A stretch of DNA of 64,000 bases, from the NCBI RefSeq assembly GCF_051020975.1, contig NW_027478159.1, positions 19,856,501 to 19,920,500 of the forward strand, read 5' to 3'. Under the pieces are notes generated by a model. It worked only from the letters and a program-made list of their open reading frames with translations, made no database searches and was not told where the DNA came from. Below, one piece after another: positions 37,333-50,900 of this stretch; position 1 is the stretch's first letter; each line of letters begins with the position of its first letter. The position numbers and the translations under genes are program-made. Source of the DNA: Osmia lignaria lignaria (Eukaryota > Arthropoda > Insecta > Hymenoptera > Megachilidae).

Positions 37333-38942
37333 GGTCTCTTAACATTTTGCCATAGCTCGCTTCGTTTCCGAGATATTTGCAGATATATCTCAAGGGAAGG
37401 GGCCTGACGGACATATTTCGAGATATTTCTTCTTCTTGTTGTTCTTCTTCTGCACAGCTAAGCTGAAAGTGGCATTTACAGCTCGCAATAGTGCAAAGTT
37501 ATCTCAAAGAAAGGGGCCACGGTGTTTCTGTATCTCTATTATGTTGGTGCGGCTTCGGAACTTTTAAATATCTCGATATATCTCGAAAACTACGCTTCTG
37601 ATCAAAAAATATCATACAACATAAATTGTAGGAAACATAATTCTCTACAAAAAAGGTCTCTTAACATTTTGCCATAGCTCGCTTCGTTTCCGAGATATTT
37701 GCAGATATATCTCAAGGGAAGGGCCCTGACGGACATATTTCGAGATATTTCTTCTTCTTGTTGTTCTTCTTCTGCACAGCTAAGCTGAAAGTGGCATTTA
37801 CAGCTCGCAATAGTGCAAAGTTATCGCAAAGAAAGGGGCCACGGTGTTTCTGTATCTCTATTATGTTGGTGCGGCTTCGGAACTTTTAAATATCTCGATA
37901 TATCTCGAAAACTACGCTTCTGATCAAAAAATATCATAGAACATAAATTGTAGGAAACTTAATTCTCTACAAAAAAGGTCTCTTAACATTTTGCCATAGC
38001 TCGCTTCGTTTCCGAGATATTTGCAGATTTATCTCAAGGGAAGGGGCCTGACCGACATATTTCGAGATATTTCTTCTTCTTGTTGTCCTTCTTCTGCACA
38101 GCTAAGCTGGAAGTGGCATTTGCAGCTCCCAATAGTGCAGAGTTATCTCAAAGAAAGGGGCCACGGTGTTTCTGTATCTCTATTATGTTGGTGCGGCTTC
38201 GGAACTTTTAAATATCTTGATATATCTCGAGAACTACGCATCTGATCAAAAAATATCATAGAACATAAAAAGTAGGAAACTTAATTCTCTACAAAAAAGG
38301 TCTCTTAACATTTTGCCATAGCTCGCTTCGTTTCCGAGATATTTGCAGATTTATCTCAAGGGAAGGGTCCTGATGGACATATTTCGAGATATTTCTTCTT
38401 CTTGTTGTTCTTCTTCTGCACAGCTAAACTGGAAGTGGCATTTCCAGCTCGCAATCGTGCAGAGTTATCTCAAAGAAAGGGGCCACGGTGTTTCTGTATC
38501 TCTATTATGTTGGTGCGGCTTCGGAACTTTTAAATATCTTGATATATCTCGAGAACTACGCCTCTGATCGAAAAATATCATAGAGCATAAAAAGTAGGAA
38601 ACTTAATTCTCTACAAAAAAGGTCTCTTAACATTTTGCCATAGCTCGCTTCGTTTCCGAGATATTTGCAGATTTATCTCAAGGGAAGGGGCCTGACGGAC
38701 ATATTTCGAGATATTTCTTCTTCATGTTGTTCTTCTTTTGCACAGCTAAGCTGGAAGTGGCATTTGCAGCGCGCAATAGTGCAGAGTTATCTCAAAGAAA
38801 GGGGCCACGGTGTTTCGGTATCTCTGTTATGTTGGTGCGGCTTCGGAACTTTTAAATATCTTGATATATCTCGAGAACTACGCATCTGATCAAAAAATAT
38901 CATACTACATAAAAAGTAGGAAACTTAATTCTCTACAAGAAA

Positions 38943-39249
38943 GGTCTCTTAACATTTTGCCATAGCTCGCTTCGTTTCCGAGATATTTGCAGATTTATCT
39001 CAAGGGAAGGGGCCTGACGGACATATTTCGAGATATTTCTTCTTCTGCACAGCTAAGCTGGAAGTGGCATTTGCAGCGCGCAATAGTGCAGAGTTATCTC
39101 AAAGAAAGGGGCCACGGTGTTTCTGTATCTCTGTTATGTTGGTGCGGCTTCGGAACTTTTAAATATCTTGATATATCTCGAGAACTACGCATCTGATCAA
39201 AAAATATCATAGAACATAAAAAGTAGGAAACTTAATTCTCTACAAAAAA
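38943..39249 (+). repeat. 307-bp monomer with 15-bp deletion
   Basis: The pyrimidine tract is shortened so that tttcttcttctgcac replaces a tract 15 bp longer. The removed segment lies between two copies of cttcttct, so slippage or single-strand annealing explains it. The open frame is kept because 15 is divisible by 3. The same allele occurs at 41827 and 48898. Confidence 0.92.
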
Positions 39250-39571
39250 GGTCTCTTAAAATTTTGCCATAGCTCGCTTCGTTTCCGAGATATTTGCAGG
39301 TTTATCTCAAGGGATGGGGCCTAACGGACATATTTCGAGATATCTCTTCTTCTTGTTGTTCTTCTTCTGCACAGCTAAGCTGGAAGTGGCATTTGCGGCT
39401 CGCACTAGTACACAGTTATCTCAAAGAAAGGGGCCACGGTGTTTCTGTATCTCTATTATGTTGGTGCGGCTTCGGAACTTTTAAATATCTTGATATATCT
39501 CGAGAACTACGCATCTGATCAAAAAATATCATAGAACATAAAAAGTAGGAAACTTAATTCTCTACAAAAAA

Positions 39572-39894
39572 GGTCTCTTAACATTTTGCCATAGCTCGCT
39601 TCGTTTCCGAGATATTTGCAGATTTATCTCAAGGGAACGGGGCCTGACGGACATATTTCGAGATATTTCTTCTTCTTGTTGTTCTTCTTCTGCACAGCTA
39701 AGCTGGAAGTGGCATTTGCGGCTCGCACTAGTGCAGCGTTATCTCAAAGAAAGGGGCCACGGTGTTTCTGTATCTCTATTATGTTGGTGCGGCTTCGGAA
39801 CTTTTAAATATCTTGATATATCTCGAGAACTACGCATCTGATCAAAAAATATCATAGAACATAAAAAGTAGGAAACTTAATTCTCTACAAAAAA
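39572..39894 (+). repeat. 323-bp monomer with 1-bp insertion
   Basis: An extra base gives gggaacgggg in place of gggaagggg near 39637. The same allele is at 37010, 43422 and 45033. It shifts the open frame near its start, which shows that these blocks spread regardless of coding capacity. Confidence 0.9.
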
Positions 39895-40216
39895 GGTCTC
39901 TTAACATTTTGCCATAGCTCGCTTCGTTTCCGAGATATTTGCAGATTTATCTCAAGGGAAGGGGCATGACGGACATATTTCGAGATATTTCTTCTTCTTG
40001 TTGTTCTTCTTCTGCACAGCTAAGCTGGAAGTGGCATTTGCGGCTCGCACTAGTGCAGAGTTATCTCAAAGAAAGGGGCCACGGTGTTTCTGTATCTCTA
40101 TTATGTTGGTGCGGCTTCGGAACTTTTAAATATCTCGATATATCTCGAAAACTACGCTTCTGATCAAAAAATATCATAGAACATAAATTGTAGGAAACAT
40201 AATTCTCTACAAAAAA

Positions 40217-42455
40217 GGTCTCTCAACATTTTGCCATAGCTCGCTTCGTTTCCGAGATATTTGCAGATATATCTCAAGGGAAGGGGCCTGACGGACATAT
40301 TTCGAGATATTTCTTCTTCTTGTTGTTCTTCTTCTGCACAGCTAAGCTGAAAGTGGCATTTACAGCTCGCAATAGTGCAAAGTTATCTCAAAGAAAGGGG
40401 CCACGGTGTTTCTGTATCTCTATTATGTTGGTGCGGCTTCGGAACTTTTAAATATCTCGATATATCTCGAAAACTACGCTTCTGATCAAAAAATATCATA
40501 CAACATAAATTGTAGGAAACATAATTCTCTACAAAAAAGGTCTCTTAACATTTTGCCATAGCTCGCTTCGTTTCCGAGATATTTGCAGATATATCTCAAG
40601 GGAAGGGCCCTGACGGACATATTTCGAGATATTTCTTCTTCTTGTTGTTCTTCTTCTGCACAGCTAAGCTGAAAGTGGCATTTACAGCTCGCAATAGTGC
40701 AAAGTTATCGCAAAGAAAGGGGCCACGGTGTTTCTGTATCTCTATTATGTTGGTGCGGCTTCGGAACTTTTAAATATCTCGATATATCTCGAAAACTACG
40801 CTTCTGATCAAAAAATATCATAGAACATAAATTGTAGGAAACTTAATTCTCTACAAAAAAGGTCTCTTAACATTTTGCCATAGCTCTCTTCGTTTCCGAG
40901 ATATTTGCAGATTTATCTCAAGGGAAGGGGCCTGACCGACATATTTCGAGATATTTCTTCTTCTTGTTGTCCTTCTTCTGCACAGCTAAGCTGGAAGTGG
41001 CATTTGCAGCTCCCAATAGTGCAGAGTTATCTCAAAGAAAGGGGCCACGGTGTTTCTGTATCTCTATTATGTTGGTGCGGCTTCGGAACTTTTAAATATC
41101 TTGATATGTCTCGAGAACTACGCATCTGATCAAAAAATATCATAGAACATAAAAAGTAGGAAACTTAATTCTCTACAAAAAAGGTCTCTTAACATTTTGC
41201 CATAGCTCGCTTCGTTTCCGAGATATTTGCAGATTTATCTCAAGGGAAGGGTCCTGATGGACATATTTCGAGATATTTCTTCTTCTTGTTGTTCTTCTTC
41301 TGCACAGCTAAACTGGAAGTGGCATTTCCAGCTCGCAATCGTGCAGAGTTATCTCAAAGAAAGGGGCCACGGTGTTTCTGTATCTCTATTATGTTGGTGC
41401 GGCTTCGGAACTTTTAAATATCTTGATATATCTCGAGAACTACGCCTCTGATCGAAAAATATCATAGAGCATAAAAAGTAGGAAACTTAATTCTCTACAA
41501 AAAAGGTCTCTTAACATTTTGCCATAGCTCGCTTCGTTTCCGAGATATTTGCAGATTTATCTCAAGGGAAGGGGCCTGACGGACATATTTCGAGATATTT
41601 CTTCTTCATGTTGTTCTTCTTTTGCACAGCTAAGCTGGAAGTGGCATTTGCAGCGCGCAATAGTGCAGAGTTATCTCAAAGAAAGGGGCCACGGTGTTTC
41701 GGTATCTCTGTTATGTTGGTGCGGCTTCGGAACTTTTAAATATCTTGATATATCTCGAGAACTACGCATCTGATCAAAAAATATCATACTACATAAAAAG
41801 TAGGAAACTTAATTCTCTACAAGAAAGGTCTCTTAACATTTTGCCATAGCTCGCTTCGTTTCCGAGATATTTGCAGATTTATCTCAAGGGAAGGGGCCTG
41901 ACGGACATATTTCGAGATATTTCTTCTTCTGCACAGCTAAGCTGGAAGTGGCATTTGCAGCGCGCAATAGTGCAGAGTTATCTCAAAGAAAGGGGCCACG
42001 GTGTTTCTGTATCTCTGTTATGTTGGTGCGGCTTCGGAACTTTTAAATATCTTGATATATCTCGAGAACTACGCATCTGATCAAAAAATATCATAGAACA
42101 TAAAAAGTAGGAAACTTAATTCTCTACAAAAAAGGTCTCTTAAAATTTTGCCATAGCTCGCTTCGTTTCCGAGATATTTGCAGGTTTATCTCAAGGGATG
42201 GGGCCTAACGGACATATTTCGAGATATCTCTTCTTCTTGTTGTTCTTCTTCTGCACAGCTAAGCTGGAAGTGGCATTTGCGGCTCGCACTAGTACACAGT
42301 TATCTCAAAGAAAGGGGCCACGGTGTTTCTGTATCTCTATTATGTTGGTGCGGCTTCGGAACTTTTAAATATCTCGATATATCTCGAAAACTACGCTTCT
42401 GATCAAAAAATATCATAGAACATAAATTGCAGGAAACATAATTCTCTACAAAAAA
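40217..42455 (+). repeat. Nine-monomer higher-order repeat, partial copy 2 (seven units)
   Basis: Units at 40217, 40539, 40861, 41183, 41505, 41827 and 42134 match those from 37333 with the same private markers. Small differences: ctctcaac near 40229, gctctctt near 40885 and gatatgtctc near 41105. In the last unit the match ends between about 42300 and 42375: the first half is the V type with agtacacag, and the rest has the F tail (ctcgaaaac, aaattgcagg). An S unit then follows instead of the gggaacgggg unit. Confidence 0.92.
41827..42133 (+). repeat. 307-bp monomer with 15-bp deletion (second copy)
   Basis: Same deletion as at 38943. It sits at the same place in the second copy of the nine-monomer unit, so it was carried there by block duplication rather than by a new event. 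Confidence 0.92.
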
Positions 42456-44710
42456 CGTCTCTTAACATTTTGCCAGAGCTCGCTTCGTTTCCGAGATATT
42501 TGCAGATATATCCCAAGGGAAGGGGCCTGACGGACATATTTCGAGATATTTCTTCTTCTTGTTGTTCTTCTTCTGCACAGCTAAGCTGGAAGTGGCATTT
42601 GTAGGTCGCAATAGTGCAGAGTTATCTCAAAGAAAGGGGCCACGGTGTTTATGTATCTCTATTATGTTGGTGCGCCTTTGGAACTTTTAAATATCTCGAT
42701 ATATCTCGAAAACTACGCTTCTGATCAAAAAATATCATAGAACGTAAATTGTAGGAAACATTATTCTCTACAAAAAAGGTCTCTTAACATTTTGCCATAG
42801 CTCGCTTCGTTTCCGAGATATTTGCAGATTTATCTCAAGGGAAGGGGCCTGACGGACATATTTCGAGATATTTCTTCTTCTTGTTGTTCTTCTTCTGCAC
42901 AGCTAAGCTGGAAGTGGCATTTGCGGCTCGCACTAGTGCAGAGTTATCTCAAAGAAAGGGGCCACGGTGTTTCTGTATCTCTATTATGTTGGTGCGGCTT
43001 CGGAACTTTTAAATATCTTGATATATCTCGAGAACTACGCATCTGATCAAAAAATATCATAGAACATAAAAAGTAGGAAACTTAATTCTCTACAAAAAAG
43101 GTCTCTTAACATTTTGCCATAGCTCGCTTCGTTTCCGAGATATTTGCAGGTTTATCTCAAGGGATGGGGCCTAACGGACATATTTCGAGATATCTCTTCT
43201 TCTTGTTGTTCTTCTTCTGCACAGCTAAGCTGGAAGTGGCATTTGCGGCTCGCACTAGTACACAGTTATCTCAAAGAAAGGGGCCACGGTGTTTCTGTAT
43301 CTCTATTATGTTGGTGCGGCTTCGGAACTTTTAAATATCTTGATATATCTCGAGAACTACGCATCTGATCAAAAAATATCATAGAACATAAAAAGTAGGA
43401 AACTTAATTCTCTACAAAAAAGGTCTCTTAACATTTTGCCATAGCTCGCTTCGTTTCCGAGATATTTGCAGATTTATCTCAAGGGAACGGGGCCTGACGG
43501 ACATATTTCGAGATATTTCTTCTTCTTGTTGTTCTTCTTCTGCACAGCTAAGCTGGAAGTGGCATTTGCGGCTCGCACTAGTGCAGCGTTATCTCAAAGA
43601 AAGGGGCCACGGTGTTTCTGTATCTCTATTATGTTGGTGCGGCTTCGGAACTTTTAAATATCTTGATATATCTCGAGAACTACGCATCTGATCAAAAAAT
43701 ATCATAGAACATAAAAAGTAGGAAACTTAATTCTCTACAAAAAAGGTCTCTTAACATTTTGCCATAGCTCGCTTCGTTTCCGAGATATTTGCAGATTTAT
43801 CTCAAGGGAAGGGGCATGACGGACATATTTCGAGATATTTCTTCTTCTTGTTGTTCTTCTTCTGCACAGCTAAGCTGGAAGTGGCATTTGCGGCTCGCAC
43901 TAGTGCAGAGTTATCTCAAAGAAAGGGGCCACGGTGTTTCTGTATCTCTATTATGTTGGTGCGGCTTCGGAACTTTTAAATATCTCGATATATCTCGAAA
44001 ACTACGCTTCTGATCAAAAAATATCATAGAACATAAATTGTAGGAAACATAATTCTCTACAAAAAAGGTCTCTTAACATTTTGCCATAGCTCGCTTCGTT
44101 TCCGAGATATTTGCAGATATATCTCAAGGGAAGGGGCCTGACGGACATATTTCGAGATATTTCTTCTTCTTGTTGTTCTTCTTCTGCACAGCTAAGCTGA
44201 AAGTGGCATTTACAGCTCGCAATAGTGCAAAGTTATCTCAAAGAAAGGGGCCACGGTGTTTCTGTATCTCTATTATGTTGGTGCGGCTTCGGAACTTTTA
44301 AATATCTCGATATATCTCGAAAACTACGCTTCTGATCAAAAAATATCATACAACATAAATTGTAGGAAACATAATTCTCTACAAAAAAGGTCTCTTAACA
44401 TTTTGCCATAGCTCGCTTCGTTTCCGAGATATTTGCAGATATATCTCAAGGGAAGGGCCCTGACGGACATATTTCGAGATATTTCTTCTTCTTGTTGTTC
44501 TTCTTCTGCACAGCTAAGCTGAAAGTGGCATTTACAGCTCGCAATAGTGCAAAGTTATCGCAAAGAAAGGGGCCACGGTGTTTCTGTATCTCTATTATGT
44601 TGGTGCGGCTTCGGAACTTTTAAATATCTCGATATATCTCGAAAACTACGCTTCTGATCAAAAAATATCATAGAACGTAAATTGTAGGAAACTTAATTCT
44701 CTACAAAAAA
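42456..44710 (+). repeat. Units 133-139: S, I, then a third partial nine-mer
   Basis: The S unit at 42456 has ccagagctc, gtttatgtatc and gcctttgg. The units at 43100, 43422, 43745, 44067 and 44389 repeat the order gggatggggcc V, gggaacgggg, GM, atcatacaac A, and gggccctgac A, as at 39250-40860. This five-unit block (1611 bp) is therefore the tail of one nine-mer copy joined to the head of the next. Confidence 0.9.
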
Positions 44711-47700
44711 GGTCTCTTAACATTTTGCCATAGCTCTCTTCGTTTCCGAGATATTTGCAGATTTATCTCAAGGGAAGGGGCCTGACCGACATATTTCGAG
44801 ATATTTCTTCTTCTTGTTGTTCTTCTTCTGCACAGCTAAGCTGGAAGTGGCATTTGCGGCTCGCACTAGTGCAGAGTTATCTCAAAGAAAGGGGCCACGG
44901 TGTTTCTGTATCTCTATTATGTTGGTGCGGCTTCGGAACTTTTAAATATCTTGATATATCTCGAGAACTACGCATCTGATCAAAAAATATCATAGAACAT
45001 AAAAAGTAGGAAACTTAATTCTCTACAAAAAAGGTCTCTTAACATTTTGCCATAGCTCGCTTCGTTTCCGAGATATTTGCAGATTTATCTCAAGGGAACG
45101 GGGCCTGACGGACATATTTCGAGATATTTCTTCTTCTTGTTGTTCTTCTTCTGCACAGCTAAGCTGGAAGTGGCATTTGCGGCTCGCACTAGTGCAGCGT
45201 TATCTCAAAGAAAGGGGCCACGGTGTTTCTGTATCTCTATTATGTTGGTGCGGCTTCGGAACTTTTAAATATCTTGATATATCTCGAGAACTACGCATCT
45301 GATCAAAAAATATCATAGAACATAAAAAGTAGGAAACTTAATTCTCTACAAAAAAGGTCTCTTAACATTTTGCCATAGCTCGCTTCGTTTCCGAGATATT
45401 TGCAGATTTATCTCAAGGGAAGGGGCATGACGGACATATTTCGAGATATTTCTTCTTCTTGTTGTTCTTCTTCTGCACAGCTAAGCTGGAAGTGGCATTT
45501 GCGGCTCGCACTAGTGCAGAGTTATCTCAAAGAAAGGGGCCACGGTGTTTCTGTATCTCTATTATGTTGGTGCGGCTTCGGAACTTTTAAATATCTCGAT
45601 ATATCTCGAAAACTACGCTTCTGATCAAAAAATATCATAGAACATAAATTGTAGGAAACATAATTCTCTACAAAAAAGGTCTCTTAACATTTTGCCATAG
45701 CTCGCTTCGTTTCCGAGATATTTGCAGATATATCTCAAGGGAAGGGGCCTGACGGACATATTTCGAGATATTTCTTCTTCTTGTTGTTCTTCTTCTGCAC
45801 AGCTAAGCTGAAAGTGGCATTTACAGCTCGCAATAGTGCAAAGTTATCTCAAAGAAAGGGGCCACGGTGTTTCTGTATCTCTATTATGTTGGTGCGGCTT
45901 CGGAACTTTTAAATATCTCGATATATCTCGAAAACTACGCTTCTGATCAAAAAATATCATAGAACATAAATTGTAGGAAACATAATTCTCTACAAAAAAG
46001 GTCTCTTAACATTTTGCCATAGCTCGCTTCGTTTCCGAGATATTTGCAGATATATCTCAAGGGAAGGGGCCTGACGGACATATTTCGAGATATTTCTTCT
46101 TCTTGTTGTTCTTCTTCTGCACAGCTAAGCTGAAAGTGGCATTTACAGCTCGCAATAGTGCAAAGTTATCTCAAAGAAAGGGGCCACGGTGTTTCTGTAT
46201 CTCTATTATGTTGGTGCGGCTTCGGAACTTTTAAATATCTCGATATATCTCGAAAACTACGCTTCTGATCAAAAAATATCATAGAACATAAATTGTAGGA
46301 AACATAATTCTCTACAAAAAAGGTCTCTTAACATTTTGCCATAGCTCGCTTCGTTTCCGAGATATTTGCAGATATATCTCAAGGGAAGGGGCCTGACGGA
46401 CATATTTCGAGATATTTCTTCTTCTTGTTGTTCTTCTTCTGCACAGCTAAGCTGAAAGTGGCATTTACAGCTCGCAATAGTGCAAAGTTATCTCAAAGAA
46501 AGGGGCCACGGTGTTTCTGTATCTCTATTATGTTGGTGCGGCTTCGGAACTTTTAAATATCTTGATATATCTCGAGAACTACGCATCTGATCAAAAAATA
46601 TCATAGAACATAAAAAGTAGGAAACTTAATTCTCTACAAAAAAGGTCTCTTAACATTTTGCCATAGCTCGCTTCGTTTCCGAGATATTTGCAGATTTATC
46701 TCAAGGGAAGGGGCATGACGGACATATTTCGAGATATTTCTTCTTCTTGTTGTTCTTCTTCTGCACAGCTAAGCTGGAAGTGGCATTTGCGGCTCGCACT
46801 AGTGCAGAGTTATCTCAAAGAAAGGGGCCACGGTGTTTCTGTATCTCTATTATGTTGGTGCGGCTTCGGAACTTTTAAATATCTCGATATATCTCGAAAA
46901 CTACGCTTCTGATCAAAAAATATCATAGAACATAAATTGTAGGAAACATACTTCTCTACAAAAAAGGTCTCTTAACATTTTGCCATAGCTCGCTTCGTTT
47001 CCGAGATATTTGCAGATATATCTCAAGGGAAGGGGCCTGACGGACATATTTCGAGATATTTCTTCTTCTTGTTGTTCTTCTTCTGCACAGCTAAGCTGAA
47101 AGTGGCATTTACAGCTCGGAATAGTGCAAAGTTATCTCAAAGAAAGGGGCCACGGTGTTTCTGTATCTCTATTATGTTGGTGCGGCTTCGGAACTTTTAA
47201 ATATCTCGATATATCACGAAAACTACGCTTCTGATCAAAAAATATCATAGAACATAAATTGTAGGAAACATAATTCTCTACAAAAAAGGTCTCTTAACAT
47301 TTTGCCATAGCTCGCTTCGTTTCCGAGATATTTGCAGATATATCTCAAGGGAAGGGGCCTGACGGACATATTTCGAGATATTTCTTCTTCTTGTTGTTCT
47401 TCTTCTGCACAGCTAAGCTGAAAGTGGCATTTACAGCTCGCAATAGTGCAAAGTTATCTCAAAGAAAGGGGCCACGGTGTTTCTGTATCTCTATTATGTT
47501 GGTGCGGCTTCGGAACTTTTAAATATCTCGATATATCTCGAAAACTACGCTTCTGATCAAAAAATATCATAGAACATAAATTGTAGGAAACATAATTCTC
47601 TACAAAAAAGGTCTCTTAACATTTTGCCATAGCTCGCTTCGTTTCCGAGATATTTGCAGATATATCTCAAGGGAAGGGGCCTGACGGACATATTTCGAGA

Positions 47701-47931
47701 TATTTCTTCTTCTTGTTGTTCTTCTTCTGCACAGCTAAGCTGAAAGTGGCATTTACAGCTCGCAATAGTGCAAAGTTATCTCAAAGAAAGGGGCCACGGT
47801 GTTTCTGTATCTCTATTATGTTGGTGCGGCTTCGGAACTTTTAAATATCTCGATATATCTCGAAAACTACGCTTCTGATCAAAAAATATCATAGAACATA
47901 AATTGTAGGAAACTTAATTCTCTACAAAAAA
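44711..47931 (+). repeat. Units 140-149: GM units and a homogenised run of A-type monomers
   Basis: Starts 44711, 45033 (gggaacgggg, 323 bp), 45356 (GM), then A-type units at 45678, 46000, 46322, 46966, 47288 and 47610, interrupted by a GM unit at 46644. The A units (agctgaaagtgg, tttacagctcgc, gtgcaaag) are nearly identical; exceptions are the R tail at 46322 and gctcggaatag with tatcacg at 46966. GM-A-A-A forms a four-unit motif (1288 bp) seen at 45356 and again at 46644. Confidence 0.9.
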
Positions 47932-50900
47932 GGTCTCTTAACATTTTGCCATAGCTCTCTTCGTTTCCGAGATATTTGCAGATTTATCTCAAGGGAAGGG
48001 GCCTGACCGACATATTTCGAGATATTTCTTCTTCTTGTTGTTCTTCTTCTGCACAGCTAAGCTGGAAGTGGCATTTGCAGCTCCCAATAGTGCAGAGTTA
48101 TCTCAAAGAAAGGGGCCACGGTGTTTCTGTATCTCTATTATGTTGGTGCGGCTTCGGAACTTTTAAATATCTTGATATATCTCGAGAACTACGCATCTGA
48201 TCAAAAAATATCATAGAACATAAAAAGTAGGAAACTTAATTCTCTACAAAAAAGGTCTCTTAACATTTTGCCATAGCTCGCTTCGTTTCCGAGATATTTG
48301 CAGATTTATCTCAAGGGAAGGGTCCTGACGGACATATTTCGAGATATTTCTCCTTCTTGTTGTTCTTCTTCTGCACAGCTAAGCTGGAAGTGGCATTTGC
48401 GGCTCGCACTAGTACACAGTTATCTCAAAGAAAGGGGCCACGGTGTATCTGTATCTCTATTATGTTGGTGCGGCTTCGGAACTTTTAAATATCTCGATAT
48501 ATCTCGAAAACTACGCTTCTGATCAAAAAATATCATAGAACATAAATTGTAGGAAACTTAATTCTCTACAAAAAAGGTCTCTTAACATTTTGCCATAGCT
48601 CTCTTCGTTTCCGAGATATTTGCAGATTTATCTCAAGGGAAGGGGCCTGACCGACATATTTCGAGATATTTCTTCTTCTTGTTGTTCTTCTTCTGCACAG
48701 CTAAGCTGGAAGTGGCATTTACAGCTCGCAATAGTGCAGAGTTATCTCAAAGAAAGGGGCCACGGTGTTTCTGTATCTCTATTATGTTGGTGCGGCTTCG
48801 GAACTTTTAAATATCTTGATATATCTCGAGAACTACGCCTCTGATCGAAAAATATCATAGAACATAAAAAGTAGGAAACTTAATTCTCTACAAAAAAGGT
48901 CTCTTAACATTTCGCCATAGCTCGCTTCGTTTCCGAGATATTTGCAGATTTATCTCAAGGGAAGGGGCCTGACGGACATATTTCGAGATATTTCTTCTTC
49001 TGCACAGCTAAGCTGGAAGTGGCATTTGCAGCGCGCAATAGTGCAGAGTTATCTCAAAGAAAGGGGCCACGGTGTTTCTGTATCTCTGTTATGTTGGTGC
49101 GGCTTCGGAACTTTTAAATATCTTGATATATCTCGAGAACTACGCATCTGATCAAAGAATATCATACTACATAAAAAGTAGGAAACTTAATTCTCTACAA
49201 GAAAGGTCTCTTAACATTTTGCCATAGCTCGCTTCGTTTCCGAGATATTTGCAGATTTATCTCAAGGGAAGGGGCCTGACGGACATATTTCGAGATATTT
49301 CTTCTTCTTGTTGTTCTTCTTCTGCACAGCTAAGCTGGAAGTGGCATTTGCGGCTCGCACTAGTGCAGAGTTATCTCAAAGAAAGGGGCCACGGTGTTTC
49401 TGTATCCCTATTATGCTGGTGCGGCTTCGGAACTTTTAAATATCTCAATATATCTCGAAAACTACGCTTCTGAACAAAAAATATCATAGAACCTAAATTG
49501 TAGGAAACATAATTCTCTACAAAAAAGGTCTCTTAACATTTTGCCATAGGTCACTTCGTTTCCGAGATATTTGCAGATATATCTCAAGGGAAGGGGCCTG
49601 ACGGACATATTTCGAGATATTTCTTCTTCTTGTTGTTCTTCTTCTGCACAGCTAAGCTGGAAGTGGCATTTACAGCTCGCAATAGTGCAGAGTTATATCA
49701 AAGAAAGGGGCCACGGTGTTTCTGTATCTCTATTATGTTGGTGCGGCTTCGGAACTTTTAAATATCTTGATATATCTCGAGAACTACGCATCTGATCAAA
49801 AAATATCATAGAACATGAAAAGTAGGAAACTTAATTCTCTACAAAAAAGGTCTCTTAACATTTTGCCATAGCTCTCTTCGTTTCCGAGATATTTGCAGAT
49901 TTATCTCAAGGGAAGGGGCCTGACGGACATATTTCGCGATATTTCTTCTTCTTGTTGTTCTTCTTCTGCACAGCTAAGCTGGAAGTGGCATTTGCAGCTC
50001 GCAATAGTGCAGAGTTATCTCAAAGAAAGGGGCCACGGTGTTTCTGTATCTCTATTATGTTGGTGCGGCTTCGGAACTTTTAAATATCTTGATATATCTC
50101 GAGAACTACGCATCTGATCAAAAAATATCATAGAACATAAAAAGTAGGAAACTTAATTCTCTACAAAAAAGGTCTGTTAACATTTTGCCATAGCTCGCTT
50201 CGTTTCCGAGATATTTGCACATTTATCTCAAGGGAAGGGGCCTAACGGACATATTTCGAGATATTTCTTCTTCTTGTTGTTCTTCTTCTGCACAGCTAAA
50301 CTGGAAGTGGCATTTCCAGCTCGCAATAGTGCAGAGTTATCTCAGAGAGAGGGGCCACGGTGTTTCTGTATCTCTATTATGTTGGTGCGGCTTCGGAACT
50401 TTTAAATATCTCGATATATCTCGAAAACTACGCTTCTGATCAAAAAATATCATAGAACATAAAAAGTAGGAAACTTAATTCTCTACAAAAAAGGTCTCTC
50501 AACATTTTGCCATTGCTCGCTTCGTTTCCGAGATATTTGCAGATTTATCTCAAGGGAAGGGGCCTAACGGACATATTTCGAGATATTTCTTCTTCTTGTT
50601 GTTCTTCTTCTGCACAGCTAAGCTGGAAGTGGCATTTCAGCTCGCAATAGTGCAGAGTTATCTCAAAGAGAGGGGCCACGGTGTTTCTGTATCTCTATTA
50701 TGTTGGTGCGGCTTCGGAACTTTTAAATATCTCGATATATCTCGAAAACTACGCTTCTGATCAAAAAATATCATAGAACATAAATTGTAGGAAACATAAT
50801 TCTCTACAAAAAACGTCTCTTAACATTTTGCCATAGCTCGCTTCGTTTCCGAGATATTTGCAGATTCAGCTCAAAGGAGCTGGCCTGACGGACATATTTC

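Larger units (their letters stand above)
37333..40216 (+). repeat. Nine-monomer higher-order repeat, copy 1 (2884 bp)
   Basis: Starts 37333, 37655, 37977, 38299, 38621, 38943, 39250, 39572, 39895. Markers: A type with atcatacaac; A type with gggccctgac and ttatcgcaaag; ctgaccgac with ttgtcc and gctcccaatag; gggtcctgatgg with gcaatcgtgc and gatcgaaaa; B with cttttgcac and tttcggtatc; 307-bp unit; V with gggatggggcc and agtacacag; 323-bp unit with gggaacgggg; and GM. The first seven recur at 40217. Confidence 0.93.
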
